Assembly (NCBI GenBank): GCA_903896925.1
Contig: CAITZM010000136.1
Coordinates: 34,464-98,463 of the forward strand
Source: an uncultured Lentisphaerota bacterium
GTDB lineage: Bacteria; Verrucomicrobiota; Kiritimatiellia; CAIQIC01
Direction: 5' to 3'
Length of the DNA: 64,000 nucleotides
Shown: positions 1 to 8,700 of the stretch, piece after piece
Position numbering within the stretch: position 1 is the first letter of the stretch
How the letters are laid out: each line of letters opens with the position of its first letter
Notes under the pieces: model-generated
Database searches by the model: none
Told to the model about the DNA's origin: nothing
The model's input: only the letters and a program-made list of their open reading frames with translations
Translations under genes and position numbers: made by a program

Positions 1-231
1 GCCGAAGACGTTGTGTTTGGCCGCCAGCATGGCGGCGATGATGTGGCTGACCTGGGCGGAGGTTTTTCCCGCGCAGTAGATGACCTCGGGCACACCACAG
101 CGGCTATGCCGTGCGAGATCTACGCGCGCAAAACCAAGGTCATGTTCATGGCCGCTCCGCAGCAGCTTGGCGGCGCGGGCCACGCCCAGCCGGCCGCGGG
201 CGACTTTCTTCAGCAGCGGCTCAAATTCCAT
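1..231 (-). CDS. larB: LarB-like protein (nickel pincer cofactor biosynthesis), 5' part only
   Basis: The first 77 codons are inside the window and the gene runs off the left edge. The protein opens MEFEPLLKKVARGRLGVARA and then has the LGFARVDLARHSRCGVPEVI and YCAGKT blocks typical of LarB near its N-terminus. LarB is related to AIR carboxylase (PurE) and carboxylates and hydrolyses nicotinic acid adenine dinucleotide in the cytoplasm to make the precursor of the nickel-pincer cofactor of lactate racemase LarA. The ATG at 231 fits the family's usual N-terminus, although the frame stays open upstream to a TTG. It lies about 70 bp downstream of the metallopeptidase gene on the same strand and may be cotranscribed. 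Lar genes C, E or A would be expected beyond the edge. Confidence 0.82.
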   Translation of the reverse strand, partial: MEFEPLLKKVARGRLGVARAAKLLRSGHEHDLGFARVDLARHSRCGVPEVIYCAGKTSAQVSHIIAAMLAAKHNVFG

Positions 232-304
232 GCGCCGTAGGATGCAGCGCGCCCCGCCGCAGGTCAAGAACGATGGAACCGCCAGGCGCAACTCGCTGAA
301 CAGT

Positions 305-700
305 TCACAATCCGCGCAGATCGACCTCGTCCTCATCCAGGCCGAGGAAGTGCCCTATCTCGTGCAACAGCGTGCGGCGGACTTGGACGCGGAATTCGGG
401 CAGGTCGCCGCGCACATACGCGAGGAGGTTGTCGAGGAAGAGGATGATCTGCGGCGGCAGGCGCTGGGAAACGGCGACGGCGCGCGCGAAGGATACACCG
501 GTGAAGAGCCCGAGCGTGCGGTCGGGGTCGATGCCGCTGGCGACCATGGCGGCGTTGGGCTTGGGGTCGAAGGTGATGGGCAGCTCCGCCATGCGCTCGC
601 GGACCGCACGGGGCAGCGCGTCGAGCACGGCCTCGACTTCCTCCTGTGCCGCCTGCGTCAGGCGGAACCAGTGGCGGGCCTCCTGGGGTGGCACGGTCAC
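305..700 (-). CDS. Zincin-like metallopeptidase family protein (PF06262 type)
   Basis: Small cytoplasmic protein of about 131 residues ending in HEIGHFLGLDEDEVDLRGL. This is the HExxH zinc site close to the C-terminus with the trailing LDE(D/E) that marks the PF06262 minimal zincins; length is normal for that family. No signal peptide. The physiological substrate of this family is not established. The GTG at 700 is preferred because it forms a GTGA overlap with the stop of the upstream oxidoreductase and has AAGGAAG upstream; an ATG at 730 would add ten residues. Together with the oxidoreductase and larB it forms a minus-strand run. Confidence 0.8.
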   Translation of the reverse strand: MTVPPQEARHWFRLTQAAQEEVEAVLDALPRAVRERMAELPITFDPKPNAAMVASGIDPDRTLGLFTGVSFARAVAVSQRLPPQIILFLDNLLAYVRGDLPEFRVQVRRTLLHEIGHFLGLDEDEVDLRGL

Positions 701-1983
701 GTCGTGATGACTTCCTTGATCGGGTCCCACCGCACCGTCCGCTGCTGCTGATAAGCCTCGATGGACATCAGGTAGGTGGCGGTCTCAATGAAAGCCTCGT
801 CCACGGAACATTTCGGCGTGCCGCGGCTGCGGACGCAGTTGATGAAGTCCTGCATGTGGCTCGGCTGCTTGGGTGTCTTGCCGCTGAGGTAGCCCTTCGG
901 CAGCACGGCGGTGTTGAAACCCTCGTTCATGATGTTGAACTTGGTGACGTTGTGCGCGATGTCGTCGAATCGCAGCGACGCCTGTTTGCCGCAGATCTCG
1001 ACCGGCTGGCCGATCGAGGTGTTCATGGTGCCGGTGAAGGTGACGGTGCGCCCCAGCTTCAGAAACTGATAGGTCGTGCTCCACGTGTCGGGCACCTCGC
1101 GGTCGTCGTGCAGGAGCGCGTTGAGGCCGAGGCATGCGCAGGTGTCGGGGATGCCGTGGCCGAGCACGTACTGGACGAAATCCATCTCGTGCGAGAGCAG
1201 GTCGCCCGCCTGGCCGGTGCCATAGCGCCAGTAACAGCGCCAGTGCCAGAAGTGCCGCTCGTTGAACGGAATCTTGGGCGACTGGCCGAGCCAGAGATTC
1301 CAGTCCACGTCCTTCACCACCTGCGCGGGGTCGGGCCGGTCCAGCTGGTTGTAGTAGCCATACCAGCGCCAGATCGGATGCGCGGGGTCGGTGTTGCCCA
1401 TGCGGCCGGTGCGCACGAGCGTGATCGGCCCGAGCGCGCCGGTGGCGATGAGCTCCTTGGCCTGCAAGGCGCAGGCCGACTGCCGCGCCTGATGGCCGAG
1501 TTGAAACACGACGTTGCTCTGCTTGAGCGCGGCGCGCATCTGCTTGGCCTCGTCGAGCGTGCGCGAGAAACCCTTCTCGCAGTAGATGTCCTTGCCCGCC
1601 TTGACGGCGTCGAGCACCATCTGGCAGTGCCAGTGGTCCGGCGCGCAGATGACGACGGCGTCCACGTTCTTGTCGGCCAGCAGCTCGCGATAGTCCACGT
1701 AGGTTTTCACGGCCGGGTTCTTGCAGCGCTCGACGCCCTTCTTGCGGTGCGGGCCGTAGACATCGCACATGGCGTTCACCTGGACGCCCTCGCAGTTCAG
1801 GATGGTGTTGAGGACATCGCCGCCGCGCGTACCCATGCCGATGCAGCCGACGCCGATGGTTTCGCCCGCGGGCTTGGCCTTGAGGATGGCCGGCCCGAAG
1901 GCCGCGGCCGCGGCGAAGGTGGCCGCCGCCTTGCCGCTGGTGCCGAGAAATTCACGCCGGGTGAGGCTGGTCTGTTCGTTCAT
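697..1983 (-). CDS. Tat-exported Gfo/Idh/MocA family oxidoreductase
   Basis: 428 residues. The N-terminus is a twin-arginine signal (SLTRREFLGTSGKAAATFAA), followed by the Rossmann dinucleotide loop VGCIGMGTRGG and the substrate-domain segment CEKGFSRT, the position of the family's catalytic EKP-type lysine. Such proteins oxidise or reduce sugars and sugar derivatives with a tightly bound NAD(P). In PVC and Bacteroidota many are exported and act on glycosides or glycan-derived sugars. The ATG at 1983 has AGAAGGAAAC upstream; longer in-frame extensions have no Tat-compatible start. A promoter candidate lies at 2063-2091. Substrate unknown. It is one of three Tat-type members in the window (see also 37629 and 47371). 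Confidence 0.9.
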   Translation of the reverse strand: MNEQTSLTRREFLGTSGKAAATFAAAAAFGPAILKAKPAGETIGVGCIGMGTRGGDVLNTILNCEGVQVNAMCDVYGPHRKKGVERCKNPAVKTYVDYRELLADKNVDAVVICAPDHWHCQMVLDAVKAGKDIYCEKGFSRTLDEAKQMRAALKQSNVVFQLGHQARQSACALQAKELIATGALGPITLVRTGRMGNTDPAHPIWRWYGYYNQLDRPDPAQVVKDVDWNLWLGQSPKIPFNERHFWHWRCYWRYGTGQAGDLLSHEMDFVQYVLGHGIPDTCACLGLNALLHDDREVPDTWSTTYQFLKLGRTVTFTGTMNTSIGQPVEICGKQASLRFDDIAHNVTKFNIMNEGFNTAVLPKGYLSGKTPKQPSHMQDFINCVRSRGTPKCSVDEAFIETATYLMSIEAYQQQRTVRWDPIKEVITT

Positions 1984-2062
1984 CGTGTTTCCTTCTCTAT
2001 TTGAAACGCCAGATGGCGGAGTCTGTGCTTGCCGCACGGCCACCGCCAGACAGCACGCGCGC

Positions 2063-2091
2063 ATGTTTTGCGCGGTGGCGGGGAAAGTCAA
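2063..2091 (-). promoter_or_regulatory. Sigma-70-like promoter of the oxidoreductase gene
   Basis: On the minus strand TTGACT (2091-2086) is followed after exactly 17 bp by AAACAT (2068-2063). Transcription would start about 70 bp upstream of the ATG at 1983. The -10 box is weak, so this is a candidate only. Confidence 0.4.
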
Positions 2092-2169
2092 GCGCGCTGT
2101 CCGGCCGCGCCGGAGAAAGAAAACTGCGCCACAAAAGAACGCAAAGAGCACAAAGGGTGGTGTCTTCCT

Positions 2170-2193
2170 GTAGCCGCGTTCGTGAGAACGCGG
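2170..2193 (+). repeat. REP-like GTAG hairpin
   Basis: GTAG followed by CCGCGTTC, loop GTGA, then GAACGCGG: a perfect 8-bp stem. Same architecture as the other GTAG hairpins of this window but with a different stem. Confidence 0.6.
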
Positions 2194-2425
2194 CCTGCGC
2201 AGGACAGCAAACAGCCGCCGGGCAGTGAAGCCTTTTCGCGCAAGAGACGCCAAGGCAGGCGGCGCAGCGGGGCCAAGCGGGAAGCGCCAACCGCCGCGGC
2301 GCCGGGGCTCGCGCGAACAACAGCGCTTTGCAGGTCCGTTTCGCGCCTCTGGGACTTCGCTTTTACTGGCTGGCGTGATAGTAGTGTCTTGGTTTGTCAC
2401 TACAGGAACCGGAAGGAATGGCGAT

Positions 2426-2656
2426 ATGAGTACGCTGGCAGAAGTCACGAGTAAAGCACTCGCCCTGAATGTTGATGAACGCGTGGTCCTGGCTCAGCGC
2501 GTCTGGGATAGCGTGGAAAACTTCACGAGCCGGGAAGTGGAAAAAGCTTGGCTGGATGAGGCCGACCGGAGGTGGCGGGAAATCGAGACTGGCAAAGTCC
2601 AGGGCTTGGCGGGAGAGGACGTGATGAAACGCGTCCGTGAGCCTTTGACCCGATGA
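2426..2656 (+). CDS. Putative addiction-module antitoxin (TIGR02574 / PF09720 type)
   Basis: 76 residues beginning MSTLAEVTSKALALNVDERV. The pattern of a short helical start, LNVDER, LxxRVWDS and a C-terminal EIExGKVQGLxGEDVMKRVRE matches the small antitoxins that usually precede a ParE/RelE-like toxin. The EIETGK..G.. segment is the best conserved part of that family. Start chosen at 2426 because GGAAGGA lies just upstream. The stop overlaps the ATG of a toxin remnant (ATGA at 2653-2656), the normal coupling for these modules. The intact antitoxin with a broken toxin suggests decay of the module or a protective leftover. Confidence 0.75.
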   Translation: MSTLAEVTSKALALNVDERVVLAQRVWDSVENFTSREVEKAWLDEADRRWREIETGKVQGLAGEDVMKRVREPLTR

Positions 2657-2691
2657 GGCTTGCCTACCATCTGCTGGCCGCAGTCCTGTAG
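2653..2691 (+). pseudogene. Remnant of ParE/RelE-type toxin gene
   Basis: An ATG overlapping the antitoxin stop reads MRLAYHLLAAVL and then hits TAG. ParE/RelE toxins paired with this antitoxin family typically begin M-(R/K)-L-x-Y-H-P-x-A, so this looks like the first residues of the toxin, cut by an early stop. No continuation with toxin character is evident in the next 180 bp in any frame. It could be chance, since only about ten residues support it. Confidence 0.4.
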
Positions 2692-2869
2692 CGCTTGTCG
2701 GAAATGAAGGTCTAAAAAAACGACGGAAGATAGAGGAAAGCAACCGCCGCACGCACCAGTCCCGCCGAACGCCGCCGCCTCTGCGCTTGTGTCCCCGCCC
2801 GCCTCGCCGTAGCATCGCCGCGAAGCATAAAAGAAATCCTAGATGGAATGAATTTTCGCTCAATTACAG

Positions 2870-3328
2870 ATGGACACGAAAATGATTACGATCCCGACAA
2901 GTGATGCGGACGGAAAAGAACCGATCCCGATGTGCCGAAGTTACCGGGATTGGCTGATCGCTTACTACAAGCTGCCCGAAATGATTGTTCTCCGCTACTT
3001 TATCGATGAACTTCCTGTTCAATCGGACAAAAAGGCTGACGAGGCCAAGGCTGTCAAACATCTCCGGGAATGTCCAAAGTGTAGAAACTGGGTGAACACC
3101 ATTGTCCCCGAGAGCACGTTACGGAGGCAGAGCAGGCAAGCCAAGTACTGTTGTTCGGGCATGTTTTGCGCCATTGAAGAGCCTGGTCAACGAGGATCTC
3201 CCCACATCACGTTTTCCATGTTTCGGGGCGAAGACCCATGCTGGCAAATCGACGGGAACAACGCATTTCTAGTTTATTGTCCTTGGTGTGGAAAGAAACT
3301 CCCGGACAAACCGTTCATTGAGGGTTGA
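2870..3328 (+). CDS. Hypothetical Cys-rich protein with C-terminal CPWCGKKLP motif
   Basis: 152 residues, no signal peptide. Two cysteine clusters are visible: CPKC near residue 69 and a C-terminal part with KYCCSGMFCAIEE, FSMFRGEDPCWQID and YCPWCGKKLPDKP. The C-terminal half resembles small uncharacterised proteins that combine a Cys-Cys-x-x-M segment with a terminal CPWCGKKLP (possibly the DUF6980 group, from memory), which probably bind zinc. No function can be assigned. Base composition is visibly less GC-rich than the flanking genes and codon use differs, which suggests recent acquisition. It stands alone between two intergenic regions. The start ATG at 2870 has no strong ribosome site. 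Confidence 0.6.
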   Translation: MDTKMITIPTSDADGKEPIPMCRSYRDWLIAYYKLPEMIVLRYFIDELPVQSDKKADEAKAVKHLRECPKCRNWVNTIVPESTLRRQSRQAKYCCSGMFCAIEEPGQRGSPHITFSMFRGEDPCWQIDGNNAFLVYCPWCGKKLPDKPFIEG

Positions 3329-3678
3329 TATCACCAACCGCAAACAAGCAAAGCTTCGCGCCATTGATTCGTTGGCTGGAAAACGACCGAGCAAACTCCA
3401 AGCCGGGTTGTTGGTGAGGCGACGCGGTAGGGCTGGGCGTGGTTCGGCCGGCTCACCACAGGCGGTTGCGGGAGTTGGGCTGAGTTGATGGTGGCGGGCG
3501 CGGCGCGCCCGCCCTACCTTCCGCCTGCTCCGCTCCGGCCATCTGTGTCATCCTTGAAAATCTGTGGCTGCTTGTCTGCGTTCGGGGCGGCTCGGCGGCG
3601 GGTATGGCGGTCCAGTGGATGTCACGCGCAACGGCAAATTGGGAGTGATGGTTGTCAGAATCAGAAAGCGAGCGACTG
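3329..3678. other. Intergenic region with one long palindrome
   Basis: No coding signal. It contains the long GC palindrome at 3493-3517 and a segment near 3541-3570 (CATCTGTGTCATCCTTGAAA) that looks like a low-complexity dispersed word. No convincing promoter was found for the downstream esterase. Confidence 0.4.
3493..3517 (-). repeat. REP-like GTAG hairpin, reverse orientation
   Basis: Perfect palindrome with 10-base arms GGCGGGCGCG / CGCGCCCGCC around one central G, followed by CTAC, so the minus strand reads GTAG then the hairpin. Confidence 0.55.
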
Positions 3679-5202
3679 ATGAAGCTTGGAACGATAATCT
3701 TGCTACTGCTCGTCGGCACACTGTCCGCGAGCGCCGATGTCCGGCTGCCGGCCGTGCTGGGTGACCGCATGGTCCTGCAACAGCAGTGCGACGTGACCCT
3801 CTGGGGCTGGGCCTACGAGGGCGAGACCGTGCTCATTGAAACCTCGTGGGGCGTGAAGACCCAAACCAGCGCCAGCGCCAGCGGCGCATGGCGGGTCGCT
3901 GTCAGGACGCCGCCCGCCCGCCCGCTTGGCCAAGGCCTCCATCGCGAGACCATCAGCTTCACGGTCCCCGGCGAAAATTCTGTGCAGCTCAAGGATCTCC
4001 TGATCGGCGAGATCTGGCTCTGCGGCGGCCAGTCGAACATGACGATGATGCTCGGCCCCGATTACCCGGCGGGCAACAACGGCTGGTATGGGGACAAGTT
4101 CTTTCATGAGGAATTGCCCCGGACCGACCGGCCGGCCTTGCGCGTGTTCAACGTCGAGAAGACCGCACGCGCCGAGCCGCAGGATGATTGCAAGGGCGTG
4201 TTGCCGGACCATATCTTCCTGCCCAAGAATGCGGATGGACTGACGGCCGAGCTTCGGAGCGGATGGCAAGTTTCCACCCGCGACACAGCGCCGTTTTTCA
4301 GCGCGGTGGCCTATTATTTCGGCGTCAAACTGCAGGAAACCTTGGGTGTCCCGGTGGGCCTGGTCACGAGCTCGGTCGGTGGTTCGCCGATCGAGGCGTG
4401 GATGGATATTAAGGCGCTCCGCAGTCTGCCCGCCTACGCACAGGCCACGACCAAGGTGCACCGTAACGGACCTGCCGCGCTCTACAACGGCATGCTGGCG
4501 CCGCTGACGCCCATGACGTTGCGTGGCGCGATCTGGTACCAGGGCGAATCGAATGCCGGGGCGTCGGCCGCCGACTACGCGGCGCCGCTCAAGACCCTGA
4601 TCGCCGACTGGCGCGCGCAGTTCGGGCGGGAGCTGCCCTTCGGCGTCGTGCAGCTTGCCAACTACGGCGAGCCGTGGCGCGGCACGAGGGCGACCCTCGT
4701 GCGCGAGGCGCAAGCCGCGGTGGCCGCGCAAACGCCCGGCGTCGGACTGGCCGTCGCGATCGATCTGGGCGAAGTCCGGATTCACCCTCCCGACAAACGG
4801 ACGGTGGCGGACCGGCTGGCGCGCTGGGCGCGGGCGAAAGTTTACGGCGAAACGAACCTCGTTTACCAGTCGCCGCTCTACAAGTCGTGTGCGGTGTCGG
4901 GTGGGAAAGTCCGGGTGCAGTTCGAGACTGGCGGTGCGCGGCTCATGGTGGGCCAGCTGGACGACCTGCACACCGTCCGCGAAGCGCCCGGGCAAAAACT
5001 GCAAGGCTTCGAGCTCGCCGGCGCCGATGGAAAATTCGTCCCGGCGGATGCGGCCCTGGAGGGCGACCAGGTGGTGCTTTCGGCAAGCGCCGTTCCGAGC
5101 CCGACGATGGCCCGCTATGCCTGGGCCACCAACCCGCAGAGCTGCAATTTATACAGTGCAGTCGGACTGCCGGCCGCGCCCTTCCGCACGACCGACCGGT
5201 GA
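3679..5202 (+). CDS. Sialate O-acetylesterase-type carbohydrate esterase
   Basis: 507 residues with a Sec signal peptide (MKLGTIILLLLVGTLSASA). After a beta-rich N-terminal part (VRLPAVLGDRMVLQQ, WGWAYEGE) comes the SASA esterase core: GEIWLCGGQSNM with the nucleophile at about Ser119, SSVGGSPIEAWM, and IWYQGESNAG near residue 290. This order is characteristic of the family, which removes O-acetyl groups from sialic acids or, in environmental bacteria, from acetylated plant or algal glycans. Predicted periplasmic or exported. The ATG at 3679 is chosen because the signal peptide starts there; nine upstream codons are open but lack a better start. First gene of the polysaccharide block. Confidence 0.88.
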   Translation: MKLGTIILLLLVGTLSASADVRLPAVLGDRMVLQQQCDVTLWGWAYEGETVLIETSWGVKTQTSASASGAWRVAVRTPPARPLGQGLHRETISFTVPGENSVQLKDLLIGEIWLCGGQSNMTMMLGPDYPAGNNGWYGDKFFHEELPRTDRPALRVFNVEKTARAEPQDDCKGVLPDHIFLPKNADGLTAELRSGWQVSTRDTAPFFSAVAYYFGVKLQETLGVPVGLVTSSVGGSPIEAWMDIKALRSLPAYAQATTKVHRNGPAALYNGMLAPLTPMTLRGAIWYQGESNAGASAADYAAPLKTLIADWRAQFGRELPFGVVQLANYGEPWRGTRATLVREAQAAVAAQTPGVGLAVAIDLGEVRIHPPDKRTVADRLARWARAKVYGETNLVYQSPLYKSCAVSGGKVRVQFETGGARLMVGQLDDLHTVREAPGQKLQGFELAGADGKFVPADAALEGDQVVLSASAVPSPTMARYAWATNPQSCNLYSAVGLPAAPFRTTDR

Positions 5203-5380
5203 GCAAACCGTGCAAGCGTTGCGTGCCGCCGGATACACCTCGGCCGCGCCCGTTTCGAGGGCAGTGCTCCAAGCAACATTGGATATTGCGCCAAGAATAG
5301 GGGGGGGCGGAGTGCCTGACGAGAAACTGCGCGCACGCTCCACGGTTGTTAAACGAAAAGAACGAGGTGCTCTGCGTAGT

Positions 5381-5416
5381 CTAGCTGGGAGCGGCGGCAT
5401 TCCTGCCGCTGCAGGA
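5381..5416 (+). repeat. REP-like hairpin, CTAGCTGGG type
   Basis: CTAGCTGGGA followed by GCGGCGGCA, a TTCC loop and TGCCGCTGC (stem with a G-T pair). Pairs with the inverted copy at 5477-5511. Confidence 0.5.
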
Positions 5417-5476
5417 GAGCCGTCGGGCGTGGGCTTTGCTCGTTGGTCCGCGCTGCAGGCAGGGCGGTTGAACTAT

Positions 5477-5511
5477 GCGGGGCGGTGAGGACACCGCCCC
5501 GCCCAGCTAGT
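5477..5511 (-). repeat. REP-like hairpin, CTAGCTGGG type, inverted partner
   Basis: Perfect 11-bp stem GCGGGGCGGTG / CACCGCCCCGC with loop AGGA, followed by CCAGCTAG. On the minus strand it therefore starts CTAGCTGGG like the element at 5381. The strong hairpin could also stop transcription, but there is no T-tract. Confidence 0.55.
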
Positions 5512-5665
5512 CAGGCGAAAGCAGCAATCAACGGCAGTGTGCGGGAGACAGGGTGGCTGGATGCCCGAACCGCCCAGCGGCGGTGTGCAGTCCTCTCCCC
5601 TCCAACACGCCAAGGTGTTACCGTCCCTGATGCGACTCAACCCAGTGTTTAGGCGCATCCACCGT

Positions 5666-5694
5666 TTGACGCCATATCAACCTTTGGATAACGC
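5666..5694 (+). promoter_or_regulatory. Promoter candidate for the DUF4450 gene
   Basis: TTGACG (5666-5671), 17-bp spacer, TAACGC (5689-5694). It would start a transcript about 75 bp before the ATG at 5775. The -35 is good and the -10 weak. Confidence 0.35.
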
Positions 5695-5774
5695 AGCGGT
5701 GGCGGATAAAATTCGCCTAATCTGGTCAAGAATAGACATGTGCGGCGCCTGACCCTCCTGCTATGTTGCTCGGC

Positions 5775-8700
5775 ATGAAAAAGCTTTTGTTGCTGGGGTA
5801 TCTCGCGGCGGTCGCGCTGGGCGCAGCACGCGGCGGCAGCGCGGGGCGGGTGGACCCCGAGATGCTGCTCAAGCCGGCCTACTACGCCGAGGGCGACGCA
5901 TTCGTCCGGCACAACGGCGACCGGTTCAACAACCGGCCGCTCTACTGCAACCAGCTGAGCGCGATCGTCGTTGCGGGCGACCGGCCGCTGGTCCGCTTCG
6001 GCAGCGGCTCGGTGCTCAACGGCACGTTCATGGCGGCGCTGGTGCGCGGCGACCAGGCCAGGTGGCTGCACGATTTTTCGGACAACACCTCGAAATATCG
6101 CCCGGACCGCATGGAGTGGTTTCTCCAGGACAACAGCTTCGGCGCGACGCGGCTGGCCCTGCGGGCGGTGCCGCCGGCCGAGGGCGCGGGCCTGGAGCTG
6201 CAACTGCAAATCGATAACGCGCAGCCCGGCGACCGGCTGCTCTGGGTGTTTGGCGGTGCGGTTCAGCAGTCGAAGACCATGGTGGACATCTGGGACGTGA
6301 CGACCGGCGGGCGGCAGAAAACCTTGGCGCGCGGTTTCGCGCCGGACGAATGCCGCACGAATCGCGTGACGCTGGCTGGCGGGCGCTTCATCGTGCAGGC
6401 GAATGGCGGGCGCGCATCGGGCGCCGCGGTGGGCCAGTGCAGCGCGGTGTCCAAGCTGACGGTCGTCGACGCCGCGGCGTGGAAGGATCCGCTGAAACTG
6501 CTGGCGAGCACCGGGAAGGAGCTACCGCTCGCGTGTGGTGTGACGGCGCTCGACGGGCAGCGCAGTATTTGTTGGACGATACACGGGTTCAAGAGCGGCC
6601 GACCGCTCAAGGTCCCCGATCTGCCGAAGCCAGCCGAGGCATTCGTCGCGGGGTTGCATCGGGCCGAGGCGATCGGCAACCGGATCGTGGTGCAGACGCC
6701 GGACGCGCAACTCAACGCACAGGTGGCGGCGTCGAGCGCGGTGATGGACGGCGTCTTTCGCGACGGCATCTTTACGCACTCGGGCATGCGCTGGGGCGTG
6801 CCGCTGCTCGGCTGGCGCACGCTGTTCGGCGGCACGGCCTACGGCTGGCACGAACGCGTCCTGGCGCAGGCGCGCACCTGCCTCGCCAAGCAGATCACCG
6901 AGTCCGACAAGACGGTGGCGAAGGCCGACGCGAAGACCGGCCTGAGCTGCCAGTCGCTCGACTCGCGCCTGTTCGGCAAGGGCCGCATCAACATCCATCA
7001 TCCGTGGCACTACGACATGCAGAGCCAGTTCTTCGACCAGCTCATCCATGCCTGGCGCTGGACCGGCGACGTGGAACTGGAGAAAATCCTGCGGCCCGCG
7101 CTGGAACTGCATCTGGACTACATCCGCGATTGTTTCGATCCCGATGACGACGGGCTCTACGAGAGCTACGCGAACACCTGGCCGACCGACGACCAGTGGT
7201 ACAACGGCGGCGGCACCGCGGAAGAGACCGCCTACGCCTACACCGGCCACAAGGCCGCGCTCGAAATGGCCCGCCGCGCCGGCGACAACGCCGCCGTCCA
7301 ACGCCACGCGGCGCGGTTGGCGAAAATCCATAAGAGCTTCATGGAGAAGTTGTGGATTCCATCCAAAGGCTATGTCGGCTCGTATGTCGAACAGGGTGGC
7401 CACGGTCGGCTGCACGAGGACTCCTGGCTCTACGCGATCTTTTGTCCGATCGATGCCGGGATGCTGCCGACCGATCTGGCCGCCAAATCGCTGTACTACA
7501 CCGAATGGGGCCTGGAGCGCGAAAAGATGCCCTACGGCGGCGAGCGCGTGTGGCCGTCGAACTGGGTGCCGAGCCTCTGGTCGCTGCGCGAGATGTGGCC
7601 CGGCGACGACTATCACCTCGCGCTCGCCTACTTCCAGACCGGCCTCGCCGACGACGGCTGGAAGGTTTTGCGCGGGACCTTTCCGCTGATGGCCTTCTAC
7701 GGCCCCGTCCCCGGCGATCTCGGTTATCCCTGCGGCGGTACGGACTTCAACGATTGCGCCAGCATGTTCTGCCGGACGGTGGTCGAAGGCCTGTTCGGCT
7801 ATCGTCCCGATTATCCCAATGGCGTCGTCACCATCGCGCCGCAGTTACCGTCCGACTGGGAGCACGCCTCGATCAAGACGCCGGATGTGGCGCTCGACCT
7901 CGGCCGGACAAAAGTCTCCGTTGCGCTGACCAAGCCTGCCGCGTTGGAAATGCGCCTGCCCGTGCGCGCGAAAAAAATCACGTCGGTCACGGTCAACGGA
8001 CAACCGGTCGCATGGGACTCACTGCCCGCCTACGGACACAGCGAAATCCGTGTCCGTGTGCCCAAAACAACCGCCGCGACGGTCGAAATGGTCTGCGCAG
8101 AACCCCTGCCGGAGTTCGCCGCCGTACCCATGGAGGTCACCGTTGGACAGAATCCTCATCTGCCGGTCGGGGATGCCCAGCTCATTGAATACTCCACGTT
8201 CCCCGGCGGCGCAGGACGTCATCTGGTTCAAGCGTCGGTGCAAATCGCGAAGATGCATCAGTGGCGCTTGTTCAAGGTGAAGATCAGCGATCCCTCCGCC
8301 GAGGCCGCGCAGGCCGCACGTGTCTTCGAAAAAGCGCCGGCCGATGCGAAGTGGGAATGCGTGGATGTGTCGCCGCAGTTCAACGGCGACATCCGCACGA
8401 TCTTCCAGCAGCAGTACCTCTCACCGCGTCCGGCGACCTGCTCGCTGCGGCTCGCGACCGATGGCTATTCCACCTGGCAGGAGATGCTCGACGCGAAACA
8501 CAAGGCGCCGGTGGTCGACCTGACCGGCGTGCCGAAGCTGCTCGATGCCGGGCAACGCCTGCGCACGGCGCAAGGCGTACCGTTCGCGTTTGCCAGGGAG
8601 GGAAAGAACATCGCCTTCACGTCGATGTGGGACAACTGGCCGCGGCAGGTCACCGTGCCGGTAAACAAGAAAGCCGAGGGGCTCTGGCTGCTCGTCTGCG

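Larger units (their letters stand above)
1984..2425. other. Intergenic region with promoter, REP-like hairpin and antitoxin leader
   Basis: Holds the minus-strand promoter candidate (2063-2091), a stretch like the short dispersed word AACGCAAAGAGCACAAAGG (about 2137-2157), one GTAG hairpin (2170-2193) and the ribosome site of the antitoxin gene. I see no protein-coding signal. Confidence 0.5.
5203..5774. other. Intergenic region with two hairpins and a promoter candidate
   Basis: About 570 bp without a credible gene. Two oppositely oriented hairpins share the word CTAGCTGGG (5381-5416 and 5477-5511), and a promoter candidate sits at 5666-5694 ahead of the DUF4450 gene. The rest shows nothing recognisable. 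Confidence 0.45.

Noticed and set aside
5477..5502. Intrinsic terminator
   Set aside because: The 11-bp stem is strong, but no T-run follows and a related inverted hairpin nearby points to a repeat element.
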